Part shown: positions 37,404-45,612 of the stretch, piece after piece
How positions within the stretch are numbered: the first letter of the stretch is position 1
How the letters are laid out: every line of letters starts with the position of its first letter
Origin: Bodo saltans
Lineage: Eukaryota > Euglenozoa > Kinetoplastea > Eubodonida > Bodonidae
Length of the DNA: 63,382 nucleotides
Assembly (NCBI GenBank): GCA_001460835.1
Contig: CYKH01001716.1
Span: 6,460 to 69,841 of the forward strand
Direction: 5' to 3'
Notes under the pieces: generated by a model
Database searches by the model: none
Seen by the model: only the letters and a program-made list of their open reading frames with translations
Told to the model about the DNA's origin: nothing
Translations under genes and position numbers: made by a program

Positions 37404-38507
37404 ATGGCACTACACGACGTCGAGTCCATCCGGGGCTTTGTTCTGCAAGCGCCTCCTGGTCAGCTGCAGGAAGTTCTCAAGTCGCTACATTCCCTTTGCG
37501 GAGGGTCCCCAACGTTCTTTGAGTCCATACACGATGCTTGCCTTGAGTACACCATGCGCCACCTGTGTGCGTTTGTCCTCTCTGGCGATGCGCAACAAGA
37601 TCGGGGCACGGTGGTGATGTGCTCCAAGCACAACCAACTTATCGCACGCATCAAGCGGAGATGCAAGCATCTGGGCGTTGAGGGGGAGACCATTCTGGCG
37701 GAGTTCCTGGAGTACTTCTCTACCTTCTCAGGCCCAAGCCCAACAGAAGGCGATGATCTTGCCCCGTTCGCTAATATCGACTCTGTGTTCTTTGACTTCA
37801 ATGCTCGTGTGTACTTTGAAGTTGACCCGGTGGAGGGGAGAGTGGTCCGCTGCAAACCATTCGCAACTGGTCAAGCAGCCAGTGGCGAGGTGGCAGCACT
37901 GCAGTCCCCAGACAACGCGTTGCACCAACTCATCGCAAGCGGCGTCGACAATTACGTTCGAAGTGCATTCGGCGCTGAGGTGTGGTGGCAGCACGGGCGC
38001 CAAAAGATGTTTGGGGGTCAAAACGCCACGGAGGATCGGAGTCAGAAGAAACTTCGGTCCTCACGTAACGTAGCGGGATCCCACGTTAGTGTTGACGCTG
38101 ATTCCTTCCTTGTGGCCATCAGCTGCGAGAGGTACACCCCCAGCAGCCGGTGGGCAGCTCGCTGGAAGTCACTCTACCAGGTCACAGTAATGGGTGGCGT
38201 CGCCACTGTACGAGGCGAGGGACGAGTCGACGGACACTACTTCGAGGACTCCAACATCCACGTGAGCGTTGAAGATGTGATGCCAGAGACTACCGTTACG
38301 GTGGCGTCAAGCGCTGAGACTGCTGACGCAATCGTGGAGACCATACGCAATGCCGAAACTGACCTGCAGAAGAAGCTGGAGCACAACAGCAAGGCCATTA
38401 GTGAGACTGCATTACGAGGACTGCGGCGTCGCCTCCCTGTCACAAAGCAGCCATTCGACTTTCAGAAGGCGATGCTTCAACTACCGAGCGTGGAGGAACG
38501 ATTTTGA
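37404..38507 (+). CDS. F-actin-capping protein subunit alpha (367 aa)
   Basis: Alpha subunit of the heterodimeric capping protein that blocks the barbed end of actin filaments. The N-terminal block FVLQAPPGQLQEVLKSLHSL matches the family FI-HAPPGEFNEV. The middle has DNYVRSAFG and RWAARWKSLYQVTV (family WNGRWRSEW). The C-terminal actin-binding region has ETALRGLRRRLPVTKQPFDF (family KALRRQLPVTRTKIDW). Human CAPZA is 286 aa; this protein is longer mainly through insertions around residues 40-140 and 195-230. The open frame begins at 37323, but the first 27 codons translate pyrimidine-rich sequence, so ATG 37404 is chosen. The beta subunit is not in this window. Confidence 0.9.
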   Translation: MALHDVESIRGFVLQAPPGQLQEVLKSLHSLCGGSPTFFESIHDACLEYTMRHLCAFVLSGDAQQDRGTVVMCSKHNQLIARIKRRCKHLGVEGETILAEFLEYFSTFSGPSPTEGDDLAPFANIDSVFFDFNARVYFEVDPVEGRVVRCKPFATGQAASGEVAALQSPDNALHQLIASGVDNYVRSAFGAEVWWQHGRQKMFGGQNATEDRSQKKLRSSRNVAGSHVSVDADSFLVAISCERYTPSSRWAARWKSLYQVTVMGGVATVRGEGRVDGHYFEDSNIHVSVEDVMPETTVTVASSAETADAIVETIRNAETDLQKKLEHNSKAISETALRGLRRRLPVTKQPFDFQKAMLQLPSVEERF

Positions 38508-38648
38508 TGATTTTATGCGTTTCGTGGTCGTTTTGTGGCATCCCATGGAAATTGTTCTTCTATTTGGCGTGTTGCATGTTTGCTCAGGTTGTGTGGTTTC
38601 ATGTTCTTTGTTCATTTCCTCGTTGCTGACAAGGAACAAGATATTACA

Positions 38649-39254
38649 ATGCTTCGGCGCCCACTCGTTCGATCCGCTCAGACTTCAGTCGGTAGGTGCC
38701 TTCACGCTTCTCTCACGGCCTCACCAACGCCTGGAGGCTTGAAGTTAGTCACATCCTTCACTGGTGCTAGCTACGGTATTGCTGATCCGGTCGCGCTGAA
38801 GAGTGTTATTGATGCTGCACTATCCCGTGACAGCTTCTTGCGTGACAAGGAATTGGGCGAGGCATCTATCGAAGAACTCAAAAAGCAACTTGCCCCCCTT
38901 GAAGCGTTGGAAGCCGAAATTGACCGGCGGGCAACTGCACACAGCACTCGTGTCATCACCTGCATTGGTGCTGCCCTCGCTGTTCAGTTCGCTGTTCTCT
39001 TTAATTGGGTGTTTGTCGTGTTTGACTGGAACTTAGTAGAACCTGTGACCTATTTCTTAGGATACACTGTCATTTGGTGGTCGCTGGTGTTCTACAAGCG
39101 CACAGGTCGAGATTTCTCATACGAGGGCATCATCGAAGAGCTCAAGGAGCGGAAACAAGCAAAGCTGCAGAAGTCTTTGAAATTGGATGCAAACAAACTT
39201 GAGGAGCTACGCTCAGAAATTGTAACATTGGAGCAGAAACTCCGCAAGCTCTAG
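38649..39254 (+). CDS. Mitochondrial calcium uniporter (MCU)-family subunit (201 aa)
   Basis: Pore-type subunit of the inner-membrane calcium channel. The first ~27 residues (MLRRPLVRSAQTSVGRCLHA...) look like a mitochondrial targeting sequence. A coiled coil (~70-98) leads to TM1 (~102-124). Then comes the pore loop WNLVEPVTY (127-135), TM2 (~133-149) and a C-terminal coiled coil with KLQKSLKLDANKLEELRSEI. The canonical pore motif is WDxxEPVTY; here the Asp is replaced by Asn128 while Glu131 is kept. The protein lacks the extra N-terminal domain of animal MCU and so resembles the short MCU paralogues of trypanosomatids. ATG 38649 is chosen over an upstream in-frame start that reads the leader. 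Confidence 0.88.
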   Translation: MLRRPLVRSAQTSVGRCLHASLTASPTPGGLKLVTSFTGASYGIADPVALKSVIDAALSRDSFLRDKELGEASIEELKKQLAPLEALEAEIDRRATAHSTRVITCIGAALAVQFAVLFNWVFVVFDWNLVEPVTYFLGYTVIWWSLVFYKRTGRDFSYEGIIEELKERKQAKLQKSLKLDANKLEELRSEIVTLEQKLRKL

Positions 39255-39380
39255 TAGCTTTGTACCTTCCCTCAATATGATACAACATTGAGGGCACGCA
39301 ACTCTCTCGCTGTAGCGCTCGAACAAACAAACGTGTGACATGATGAATGCTTTCTTCCTGTGGGTACTAGTGACTCTCCC

Positions 39381-39430
39381 ACTTTTCATCACTTTTTCTC
39401 TTCTCTTTGTTTGTTGTCTACTGTATTCAG
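39381..39430 (+). promoter_or_regulatory. Trans-splice acceptor
   Basis: A long pyrimidine tract (acttttcatcactttttctc and onward) ends ctgtattcag at 39430, 9 nt before ATG 39440. It rules out the upstream in-frame start at 39407. Confidence 0.8.
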
Positions 39431-39439
39431 TGCCACACA

Positions 39440-40051
39440 ATGGATAAGGGGAGAATCCGTGACGACATGCAACGTCGAGCAAATGCGTGGGCAGGTGGCC
39501 CTGACCTTACCAACTCACCGCCCCCCTCCCGGGACGACTCCCAAGCGGTCATCCCCCGCACATCGTCAGCAAGCGGCATGGAGCGTCAAGGGGGGATGGA
39601 GGGGCCCCTCCCTGCTGAGGTGCGTGCTCTTATTCACGGATCCTGCAGTGGTGAGGCTGCTGAGCAGGCCGAGGTGTACGCTCGTCGACTACTCAGCACG
39701 CACCGACGCGTACGAGTCTACCGCGAGGAGCTTTCAGCGGCGGTGGAAGAAGTAGACGACATCAAATCCGTCGCCAAGAAGAACACGTTAGTGTGCGATG
39801 CCCTCAAACAGGAGATCACAAGCATCGACGCTAAGATTCAAATGCTACTGAATGAGCGGCAGATGTGCCAAGTACAGCTAGAATCTGAGGCACGCAACTT
39901 AGCCCGCAATGAGGGGAAGCTGAACGAAGGCGACCGCCGAGTGGAAGTACTGCGCAATACGATAGACAATATTACAAGGGAAACGCAGAGGGGGCACATG
40001 CTATTGAGGCAATTAGTGCCGAACCTACAAATTGAAAACTACTGCACGTAG
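39440..40051 (+). CDS. Small coiled-coil protein of unknown function (203 aa)
   Basis: Not recognised. Residues 1-60 are polar and disordered. Residues ~70-190 form a coiled coil (YREELSAAVEEVDDIKSVAK, KLNEGDRRVEVLRNTIDNIT), ending MLLRQLVPNLQIENYCT. The start at ATG 39440 is set by the strong acceptor at 39430; an in-frame ATG at 39407 lies within the tract. Size and structure would fit an axonemal or trafficking component, but nothing specific supports that. Confidence 0.83.
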   Translation: MDKGRIRDDMQRRANAWAGGPDLTNSPPPSRDDSQAVIPRTSSASGMERQGGMEGPLPAEVRALIHGSCSGEAAEQAEVYARRLLSTHRRVRVYREELSAAVEEVDDIKSVAKKNTLVCDALKQEITSIDAKIQMLLNERQMCQVQLESEARNLARNEGKLNEGDRRVEVLRNTIDNITRETQRGHMLLRQLVPNLQIENYCT

Positions 40052-40160
40052 ATCAGGGACGTGAAGAGAGCCACGTTAGTTGCTTAGAGTACATTCCAAA
40101 TGCCGTATCGAATCATCGACATATGCTGTCGATATGAAAGTCTTGATTAAATTGTGATTG

Positions 40161-40183
40161 CCGTCGAACTTTTTTTACTTTAG
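40161..40183 (+). promoter_or_regulatory. Trans-splice acceptor
   Basis: A tract ending tttttttactttag at 40183 lies 18 nt before ATG 40202. Confidence 0.7.
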
Positions 40184-40201
40184 AGACATTAAACAGCGAC
40201 T

Positions 40202-40642
40202 ATGGGCGAGCCTCTCTCATCTGTTGAAGATGAACTGCGCAAGATCGAAGAAGACTTCTACGGGGGCCGCATGAACGCGTTTGGCAATACTGCGTCACGT
40301 GAAAGTATGGAGAAGGAGTTGGAGAGAATCAAAGCCATTGACGATAAAATCTTCAGCCAAATGGGAAAATTCCTTGCGCAGGACGATACCGATGAGTGGC
40401 ACCTGCGCAGGGCGCTGGAGCCCCAAGCTGTGCCAGAGCCATCAGGCGGCGGCGGCAACAATGCCACCAGCTTTGGGGTTCGTGGTGTGTCGGACAGTGC
40501 CTTCACCGCTGGTGCTGATTACTTTGCCAAGTTAGAAGCTACGTTTACTGAAATCGGTGGCGACATGAAGAAAATGGCTGGTCATGTGGTTGCGCTGAAT
40601 CAACTGGCCGAGGCCAACAATGCAGGAGGCCCCCGAAGGTAA
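40202..40642 (+). CDS. Small hypothetical protein (146 aa)
   Basis: Not recognised. The protein starts MGEPLSS, a marginal myristoylation pattern (Gly2, Ser6, but an acidic residue at position 3). Residues 10-60 are helical and charged (VEDELRKIEEDFYG, EKELERIKAIDDKIFSQMGK). A Gly-rich linker (~80-86) leads to an amphipathic helical C-terminus (ADYFAKLEATFTEIGGDMKK). The clear acceptor upstream and compact spacing support it as a real gene. Confidence 0.78.
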   Translation: MGEPLSSVEDELRKIEEDFYGGRMNAFGNTASRESMEKELERIKAIDDKIFSQMGKFLAQDDTDEWHLRRALEPQAVPEPSGGGGNNATSFGVRGVSDSAFTAGADYFAKLEATFTEIGGDMKKMAGHVVALNQLAEANNAGGPRR

Positions 40643-40775
40643 AGCACGAACCGGTGTCGAATAGAAAAGTCTTTCGCGCTCAAGACCAGTGGAACATAGT
40701 TTTTGTTGCTTGTCTCAATGGAGCTCTTTGTATTTTGCACCTCTTGCGCATATCTTTGATGTGCTTTGCTCAACC

Positions 40776-40806
40776 GTTTGTTTCTTTTTGTTTCTATTCT
40801 CGTTAG
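40776..40806 (+). promoter_or_regulatory. Trans-splice acceptor for the MAPK-like kinase
   Basis: gtttgtttctttttgtttct with a downstream cgttag ending at 40806, 8 nt before ATG 40815. Confidence 0.8.
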
Positions 40807-40814
40807 GTAACACG

Positions 40815-41954
40815 ATGGACGATCCAGTGGTATTCGACGTTCCAGCTCCGTTTGTAGTGGAGGGCATCGTCGGGCAGGGTGCCTATGGTGCTGTGTGTAA
40901 AGCAAAATATGGTAACGAGCTACGCGCAATAAAGAAGATCCCCAACTACTCTAAGAGCTGTGATTCTGCCAAGAAGGTGTTACGGGAGGTGCAGATCCTT
41001 CAGCAGCATCAGTACTGCCAACAGGTCATTTGCTGCCATACGATGTTCAGACCCTCGTCTGGCGATAAAGATGTTTATGTCGTAATGGACTTCCAACCTA
41101 GTGACTTGTCCTCGACCATCAAAGATAAGAACATCACCCTTGATGAAGATCGCGTCAGGTATATCGTTGCCCAGCTGCTGTTGGGCCTGCGAGCACTTCA
41201 TGCGAACGACTGCATTCACCGGGATCTGTCGACTCGCAATATTCTGATCAACGAAGATTCACAGGTGTACCTTTGCGACTTTGGCCTCTCTCGTTTCTTC
41301 GACCCCGATGAGCAGCTTAGCTTCGGTGTTGTCACCCAGTGGTACCGTGCCCCTGAGATCATTCTTGACGCGCAATACGACTTCAGAGCCGATGTCTGGT
41401 CTGTCGGTGTGATCCTAGGAGAACTGCTGCTGAGGAAACATTTATTCCCCGGCAAGCCCAATGACCACGCGGATCAATTAAACCGTATCTTTATGCTTTG
41501 CGGTACTCCCTCCAAGGACTTATTTGCGGAGGGCAGGTCGCTTGCCCGCTCATCTGACAACGCTCGTCGGTACTCGTTTATGTACATTGATAAAAGGCCT
41601 ACTCAGCCGCACTTAGCGAAGGTCCTCGAGGGTGTTGCTGGCGCCTCTCCAAACGCTATTGCTCTATTCGCTAGACTTCTCACGTTTGACCAGGCTGCTC
41701 GTCCTACAGCCAATGAGGCGCTGCAGGATCCATGGTTCGAGCCTCTGAGGGACTTCATCAACCAGGAGATGGAGGCCATGGACTCTGTCGAGAAGCCCGC
41801 CATTCCTTCCGATAGCGGTGAACTTGCCGACATCTTAGAGCAGATTGAAACGTTAGTAAAACCGTTCCCTGAAGCGTTGAAGATCATGCAAGATCAAGAG
41901 GCCGAGTACGCTGCAGCTGCAGCCCAGGATGACGCAGCGGCAGAGAGTAGTTAA
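40815..41954 (+). CDS. MAPK-like protein kinase with atypical catalytic and activation loops (379 aa)
   Basis: CMGC-group kinase fold. The Gly-rich loop is GQGAYGAV (20-27), the ATP lysine Lys40 in RAIKK, alpha-C Glu58, HRD at 135-137, DFG at 155-157 and WYRAPE at 176-181. Two departures stand out. The catalytic loop reads HRDLSTRN, so the usual Lys two residues after Asp is Ser139. The activation segment reads DEQLSFGVVTQWYRAPE, so the TxY dual-phosphorylation motif of MAP kinases is absent (LSF in its place). The remaining Asp and DFG mean catalysis is possible but uncertain. The C-terminal 60 residues are acidic and Ala-rich. The start is set by the acceptor at 40806. Confidence 0.9.
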   Translation: MDDPVVFDVPAPFVVEGIVGQGAYGAVCKAKYGNELRAIKKIPNYSKSCDSAKKVLREVQILQQHQYCQQVICCHTMFRPSSGDKDVYVVMDFQPSDLSSTIKDKNITLDEDRVRYIVAQLLLGLRALHANDCIHRDLSTRNILINEDSQVYLCDFGLSRFFDPDEQLSFGVVTQWYRAPEIILDAQYDFRADVWSVGVILGELLLRKHLFPGKPNDHADQLNRIFMLCGTPSKDLFAEGRSLARSSDNARRYSFMYIDKRPTQPHLAKVLEGVAGASPNAIALFARLLTFDQAARPTANEALQDPWFEPLRDFINQEMEAMDSVEKPAIPSDSGELADILEQIETLVKPFPEALKIMQDQEAEYAAAAAQDDAAAESS

Positions 41955-42091
41955 TGATTGCACACAACTCATTGTTCTTGTTTTATGAAGTGATCTCTGT
42001 GCTCTGTACACTCTGCATTCAGCGAAATAGTCTCCTCCTCTGTTTTCTCTTTGCTTCGTTTATTGCCCCCCACAAGAGTTGAAGTCTGCAA

Positions 42092-45000
42092 ATGGATTTG
42101 CACGAACTGTGCCGCATCTTCGCAGCGACTCTCAATCCTGACCGCAACTACCGTGATGCCGCAGAGTCCGCCTTGTATGAACTTTCCAACAACCCATCGC
42201 TACCAGTCATCCTGTTGCAATTCGCCACGATGGGGGACTCTTTGGGTGGGGCAGCCACACCGAGTATTAAGTTAGCCGCGGCTTGTAGATTACGAAACGT
42301 GATCTGCAAGTCTGACTGGAACCGTGTTGCGTACTTCACTGAAGAGGTCAAGGCACAGATCAAAGCTCTTATTGTGCCAGCTGTGTGCAGCACACAAGTG
42401 GAGGAGGCAGTGCGGCGACAGATTGCCTCGACAATGGAGTACATCGTGGGCTACGACTACCCCAAACGCTGGGAGGGGCTGGTAGCACAGCTGCAGCAAC
42501 TCCTTGGTGAGTCCATCGCTGCCATCGAGAGTGGGTCGATGGAGGCGTGTGTTGCGCTGCGTGGAGGACTGCAGGCACTACGCTTCTGTTGCAAGCGGTA
42601 TGAAAACGTCACACTTTGCACCACAGATGAGATTGACGGGTTTGCAGCGAACTTTTTGCCGCCACTTCTTCAACTGTGCCGCCGCTTGACGGAGATTGTC
42701 TCCACAGTCCCAACACCATCGGAGTACTTCTCTACTGGGGCACTCGGTAGGCGCCAGAGCAACGTGACGGAGGTGTATCACTGCATCCGTATCACTTGGA
42801 AATGCGTGTGGTCCTTGACGGACTCCAGGTGGCCTCGATGCCTGTGCGACGTGCAGGCAGCCACTTGTTTCTTTGACCTGCTGCTGTTTTCTCATCAAAC
42901 CGTCGGCGGTCTCATTGCAGCAGTCGATGTGAATGCTGTTGGGCGCGGCGGTGAGTCAGAAGTGTCATGCGTGCCGCTTCAACAGATTGCTGCATGGAGG
43001 CTAGTGAAGTGGCTGGGGAAGATATCCAGCAGATGCATCTCCACACTAGGCATCGCTCCTCGTGCGACGGAAAAGAGGGCACGGGCAGCAGCGAATCTGT
43101 TGCACGACCGCTACGTGGCGCCGTTGACCCAGCATGCCCTCGCCTTGGTGAAGTGGCACGACAACGGCACGACCATGATCAACAGCAAAGCGTTTATTTT
43201 AGCGCTTGAATGCCTCGAGCTGGCAGTGAGCCACCAAGCGGCGTACGTAGAGCATTTGCTCCCGTCTTCCGAGCAGCTTCTGACGTCATTGTTGTTTCGT
43301 CGTCTACGCTTCTCGTCGGAGGATGCGGAGCTCTGGACGACGAATCCAGAAGAGTACGTGCGCAAGCTAACAGACCCACGAGGCGACTTGTTCAACGCAA
43401 AACTTCTTTCCATGGGTTTTATTGTCACGCTGTGCCACGCACGCAAGCCGTATCACTCTCAAGAGCTCCTCATGTCGTTTATTACGTTTTTGTTGACCAA
43501 ACTTGCGGTGCTCTCTCAAAGCCTTTCGCAAGGCAGCATTGAGATTGCTGGGCCAGAGTACGATGGTTGCCTCTACGCGATTGCCCAAATGAAAAAGCTG
43601 TTTGCACACGACCATCAAGTCGACGATGGGAAGATTGAGTGGCTGCTGCTCACCTACGTGACGCCGCTCCTCTCATGCCCTATTGGCTACCTTCGTGCCA
43701 AGGCGGTGTATGTCTTAAGCCTGTTCAGTGATATTGCATGGAGTGCCCCAGGCACCTATTCCAACATCTTGCAGGCGGTGATTCCTTTACTGAAGGACGA
43801 AGAGCTGCCAGTTCGCATCCAGACCTGCGTCTGCCTGTCTCGCTTTATCCGCACCGACGCAGCGCGTGAGGTGATGACGCCACAAATTGGTGCCGTGGTG
43901 GAGCAGTACTTCCAAATTATGAGGCAGATGGACAACGATGGCGTCGTGCGAACACTTCGCAAGACAGTGTCGTTTTATGGCGATGCTCTGTCTGTGTGGG
44001 CCACTGATCTCTGCCGAATGCTTGTGCAACATTTTCTCACCGTGCACGAGCAGCTGTCGTCAAAGCAAAAAGACCTCGATGCCGACATGGGCGACGAAGA
44101 AGACGAAGCCATCGACTCACTGCTTGCCGCCGATGAATTGATGGAGACGCTACGCACTTTAGTGCAGGCAGTACCACGTGAGGAGTCCGCTCGTGCAACG
44201 ATGCAGGCGATGCAAGAAACTCTGGCGCCACTCTTGACCATGATCATGTCGGTGCGTCAAGGGGCGAACCTTGGCTTTATGGACGCCGCGTTACATCTTC
44301 TGACCACCGTGGTATCACGTAGTTTAGCCATCGCTCCCTCCTTCTGGTCGATTGCTGCGCTTCTGTTTCACGTTGGGCTTGACGCCTCCTTTATGGACTA
44401 CGTGGAGCATCTCATCGCCCCGATTGACAACTTCCTGTCGGTCGACCCTGTCGGCTTCCTGGACTACCTCTGCTGCACTGCCCCTGATGGTGCTCACGCC
44501 TCATGTGGTGAGATGGTTGTGCACCTGTGCCAAGCCATCATCACCAACGGCTCCTCCTTCCATCACCTCTCTACCGCCCCAAAGTTAATTGATGCGGTCC
44601 TTCTCCAGACATGGTCCTGCGGTTCCACCACCCCGAAAGCACAGTGGGTGTGCACTCAACTCCTGCAGCAGTCTTTGGGCGTGCTTAGCAGTCGCGCGGC
44701 GACGATGCCACAGACGCTGCAGACGTTGTTTGCCGACAACATCCTGGTAGGCATTTTCGCTGCCCCTACGATTACCGTTCCCTTGTTGGAGAGCACTGGG
44801 GCGCCTCAGTTCATCATGGACTCCATCGTGGGGCTCCTCCAAGCACCGGTGGTACGCTCTAACCTACGCGTGTTTGACCGGAAAGTTGTCATGATGTCCT
44901 TCGCTGCGCTCTTGAATGCGTCTGCTTCATCGGCGACGGCGCAGGTGCTTGCAAGTAGCGTCGCCAGCAGCCCCCTCCTCGCTCAGTTTGCTGTCGAAGA

Positions 45001-45484
45001 CGCACGACTGATGACTAACGAAGTTGCCTACCACCAGAAGCGCCTTAGTGGTAAGTTGGACGACAGTGACGATGAACACGACGAGGCGTGGGACAACAGC
45101 AGCGACGACGACGAGGATACGGATGTCACAGGGTCAGATTTGGACGATGACATGGACGACGAAGACGTTGGTAGTGATGTCAGTGAGGATGGCGACATTA
45201 GGAACGAGGCACAGTTCTCAACTGTACTTGCACAGGCAAACAAAATGAGAGACGCTGCGCTTGGTGAAGACTTCGATGACGGCGAAGAAAACTTCCTGGA
45301 CGATAATGATTTTGAGACGCCGCTGGATGACACAAACGTGTGGCGTGTTGTGGGAGAAGCAGCGGCCCAAACAGCTTTTGTTTCTCATGACAACACGATG
45401 ACTGCTGTGGCAGAGGCCTCCCGTTTGTTTGACACATGCGTGGAACTTCGTAATGCGAAACATCCTGCCACTAAGGCACAGTAA
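42092..45484 (+). CDS. Importin-beta family transport receptor, importin-7/8-like (1130 aa)
   Basis: Karyopherin carrying cargo into the nucleus with Ran. The N-terminus (MDLHELCRIFAATLNPDRNY with AAESALYELS) and the block RQIASTMEYIVGYDYPKRWE match the importin-7/8 N-terminal repeats that bind Ran. The body is a continuous series of HEAT-like helices. The hallmark acidic C-terminal region (~975-1035, DDDEDTDVTGSDLDDDMDDE) is present, followed by a short tail. Length is close to human IPO7 (1038 aa). CSE1 and exportin families are alternatives, but the acidic tail favours IPO7/8. The ATG follows a pyrimidine run near 42038-42060. Confidence 0.87.
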   Translation: MDLHELCRIFAATLNPDRNYRDAAESALYELSNNPSLPVILLQFATMGDSLGGAATPSIKLAAACRLRNVICKSDWNRVAYFTEEVKAQIKALIVPAVCSTQVEEAVRRQIASTMEYIVGYDYPKRWEGLVAQLQQLLGESIAAIESGSMEACVALRGGLQALRFCCKRYENVTLCTTDEIDGFAANFLPPLLQLCRRLTEIVSTVPTPSEYFSTGALGRRQSNVTEVYHCIRITWKCVWSLTDSRWPRCLCDVQAATCFFDLLLFSHQTVGGLIAAVDVNAVGRGGESEVSCVPLQQIAAWRLVKWLGKISSRCISTLGIAPRATEKRARAAANLLHDRYVAPLTQHALALVKWHDNGTTMINSKAFILALECLELAVSHQAAYVEHLLPSSEQLLTSLLFRRLRFSSEDAELWTTNPEEYVRKLTDPRGDLFNAKLLSMGFIVTLCHARKPYHSQELLMSFITFLLTKLAVLSQSLSQGSIEIAGPEYDGCLYAIAQMKKLFAHDHQVDDGKIEWLLLTYVTPLLSCPIGYLRAKAVYVLSLFSDIAWSAPGTYSNILQAVIPLLKDEELPVRIQTCVCLSRFIRTDAAREVMTPQIGAVVEQYFQIMRQMDNDGVVRTLRKTVSFYGDALSVWATDLCRMLVQHFLTVHEQLSSKQKDLDADMGDEEDEAIDSLLAADELMETLRTLVQAVPREESARATMQAMQETLAPLLTMIMSVRQGANLGFMDAALHLLTTVVSRSLAIAPSFWSIAALLFHVGLDASFMDYVEHLIAPIDNFLSVDPVGFLDYLCCTAPDGAHASCGEMVVHLCQAIITNGSSFHHLSTAPKLIDAVLLQTWSCGSTTPKAQWVCTQLLQQSLGVLSSRAATMPQTLQTLFADNILVGIFAAPTITVPLLESTGAPQFIMDSIVGLLQAPVVRSNLRVFDRKVVMMSFAALLNASASSATAQVLASSVASSPLLAQFAVEDARLMTNEVAYHQKRLSGKLDDSDDEHDEAWDNSSDDDEDTDVTGSDLDDDMDDEDVGSDVSEDGDIRNEAQFSTVLAQANKMRDAALGEDFDDGEENFLDDNDFETPLDDTNVWRVVGEAAAQTAFVSHDNTMTAVAEASRLFDTCVELRNAKHPATKAQ

Positions 45485-45560
45485 ATTCTTTGATTCTCTC
45501 AGAAACCTGCAGCTCTTGCATTCACCACCCATGATTGAAACCACACTCTGTTCGCTTTCG

Positions 45561-45603
45561 ACTTTTCTTTTCCTTTTCACAGTGCTCAAATCATTTCTTT
45601 TAG
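45561..45603 (+). promoter_or_regulatory. Trans-splice acceptor region for the DHHC gene
   Basis: Two AGs follow pyrimidine runs: cttttccttttcacag (AG 45581-45582) and catttcttttag (AG 45602-45603). The second leaves a 9-nt leader before ATG 45613. Confidence 0.75.
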
Positions 45604-45612
45604 TTTACCTCA

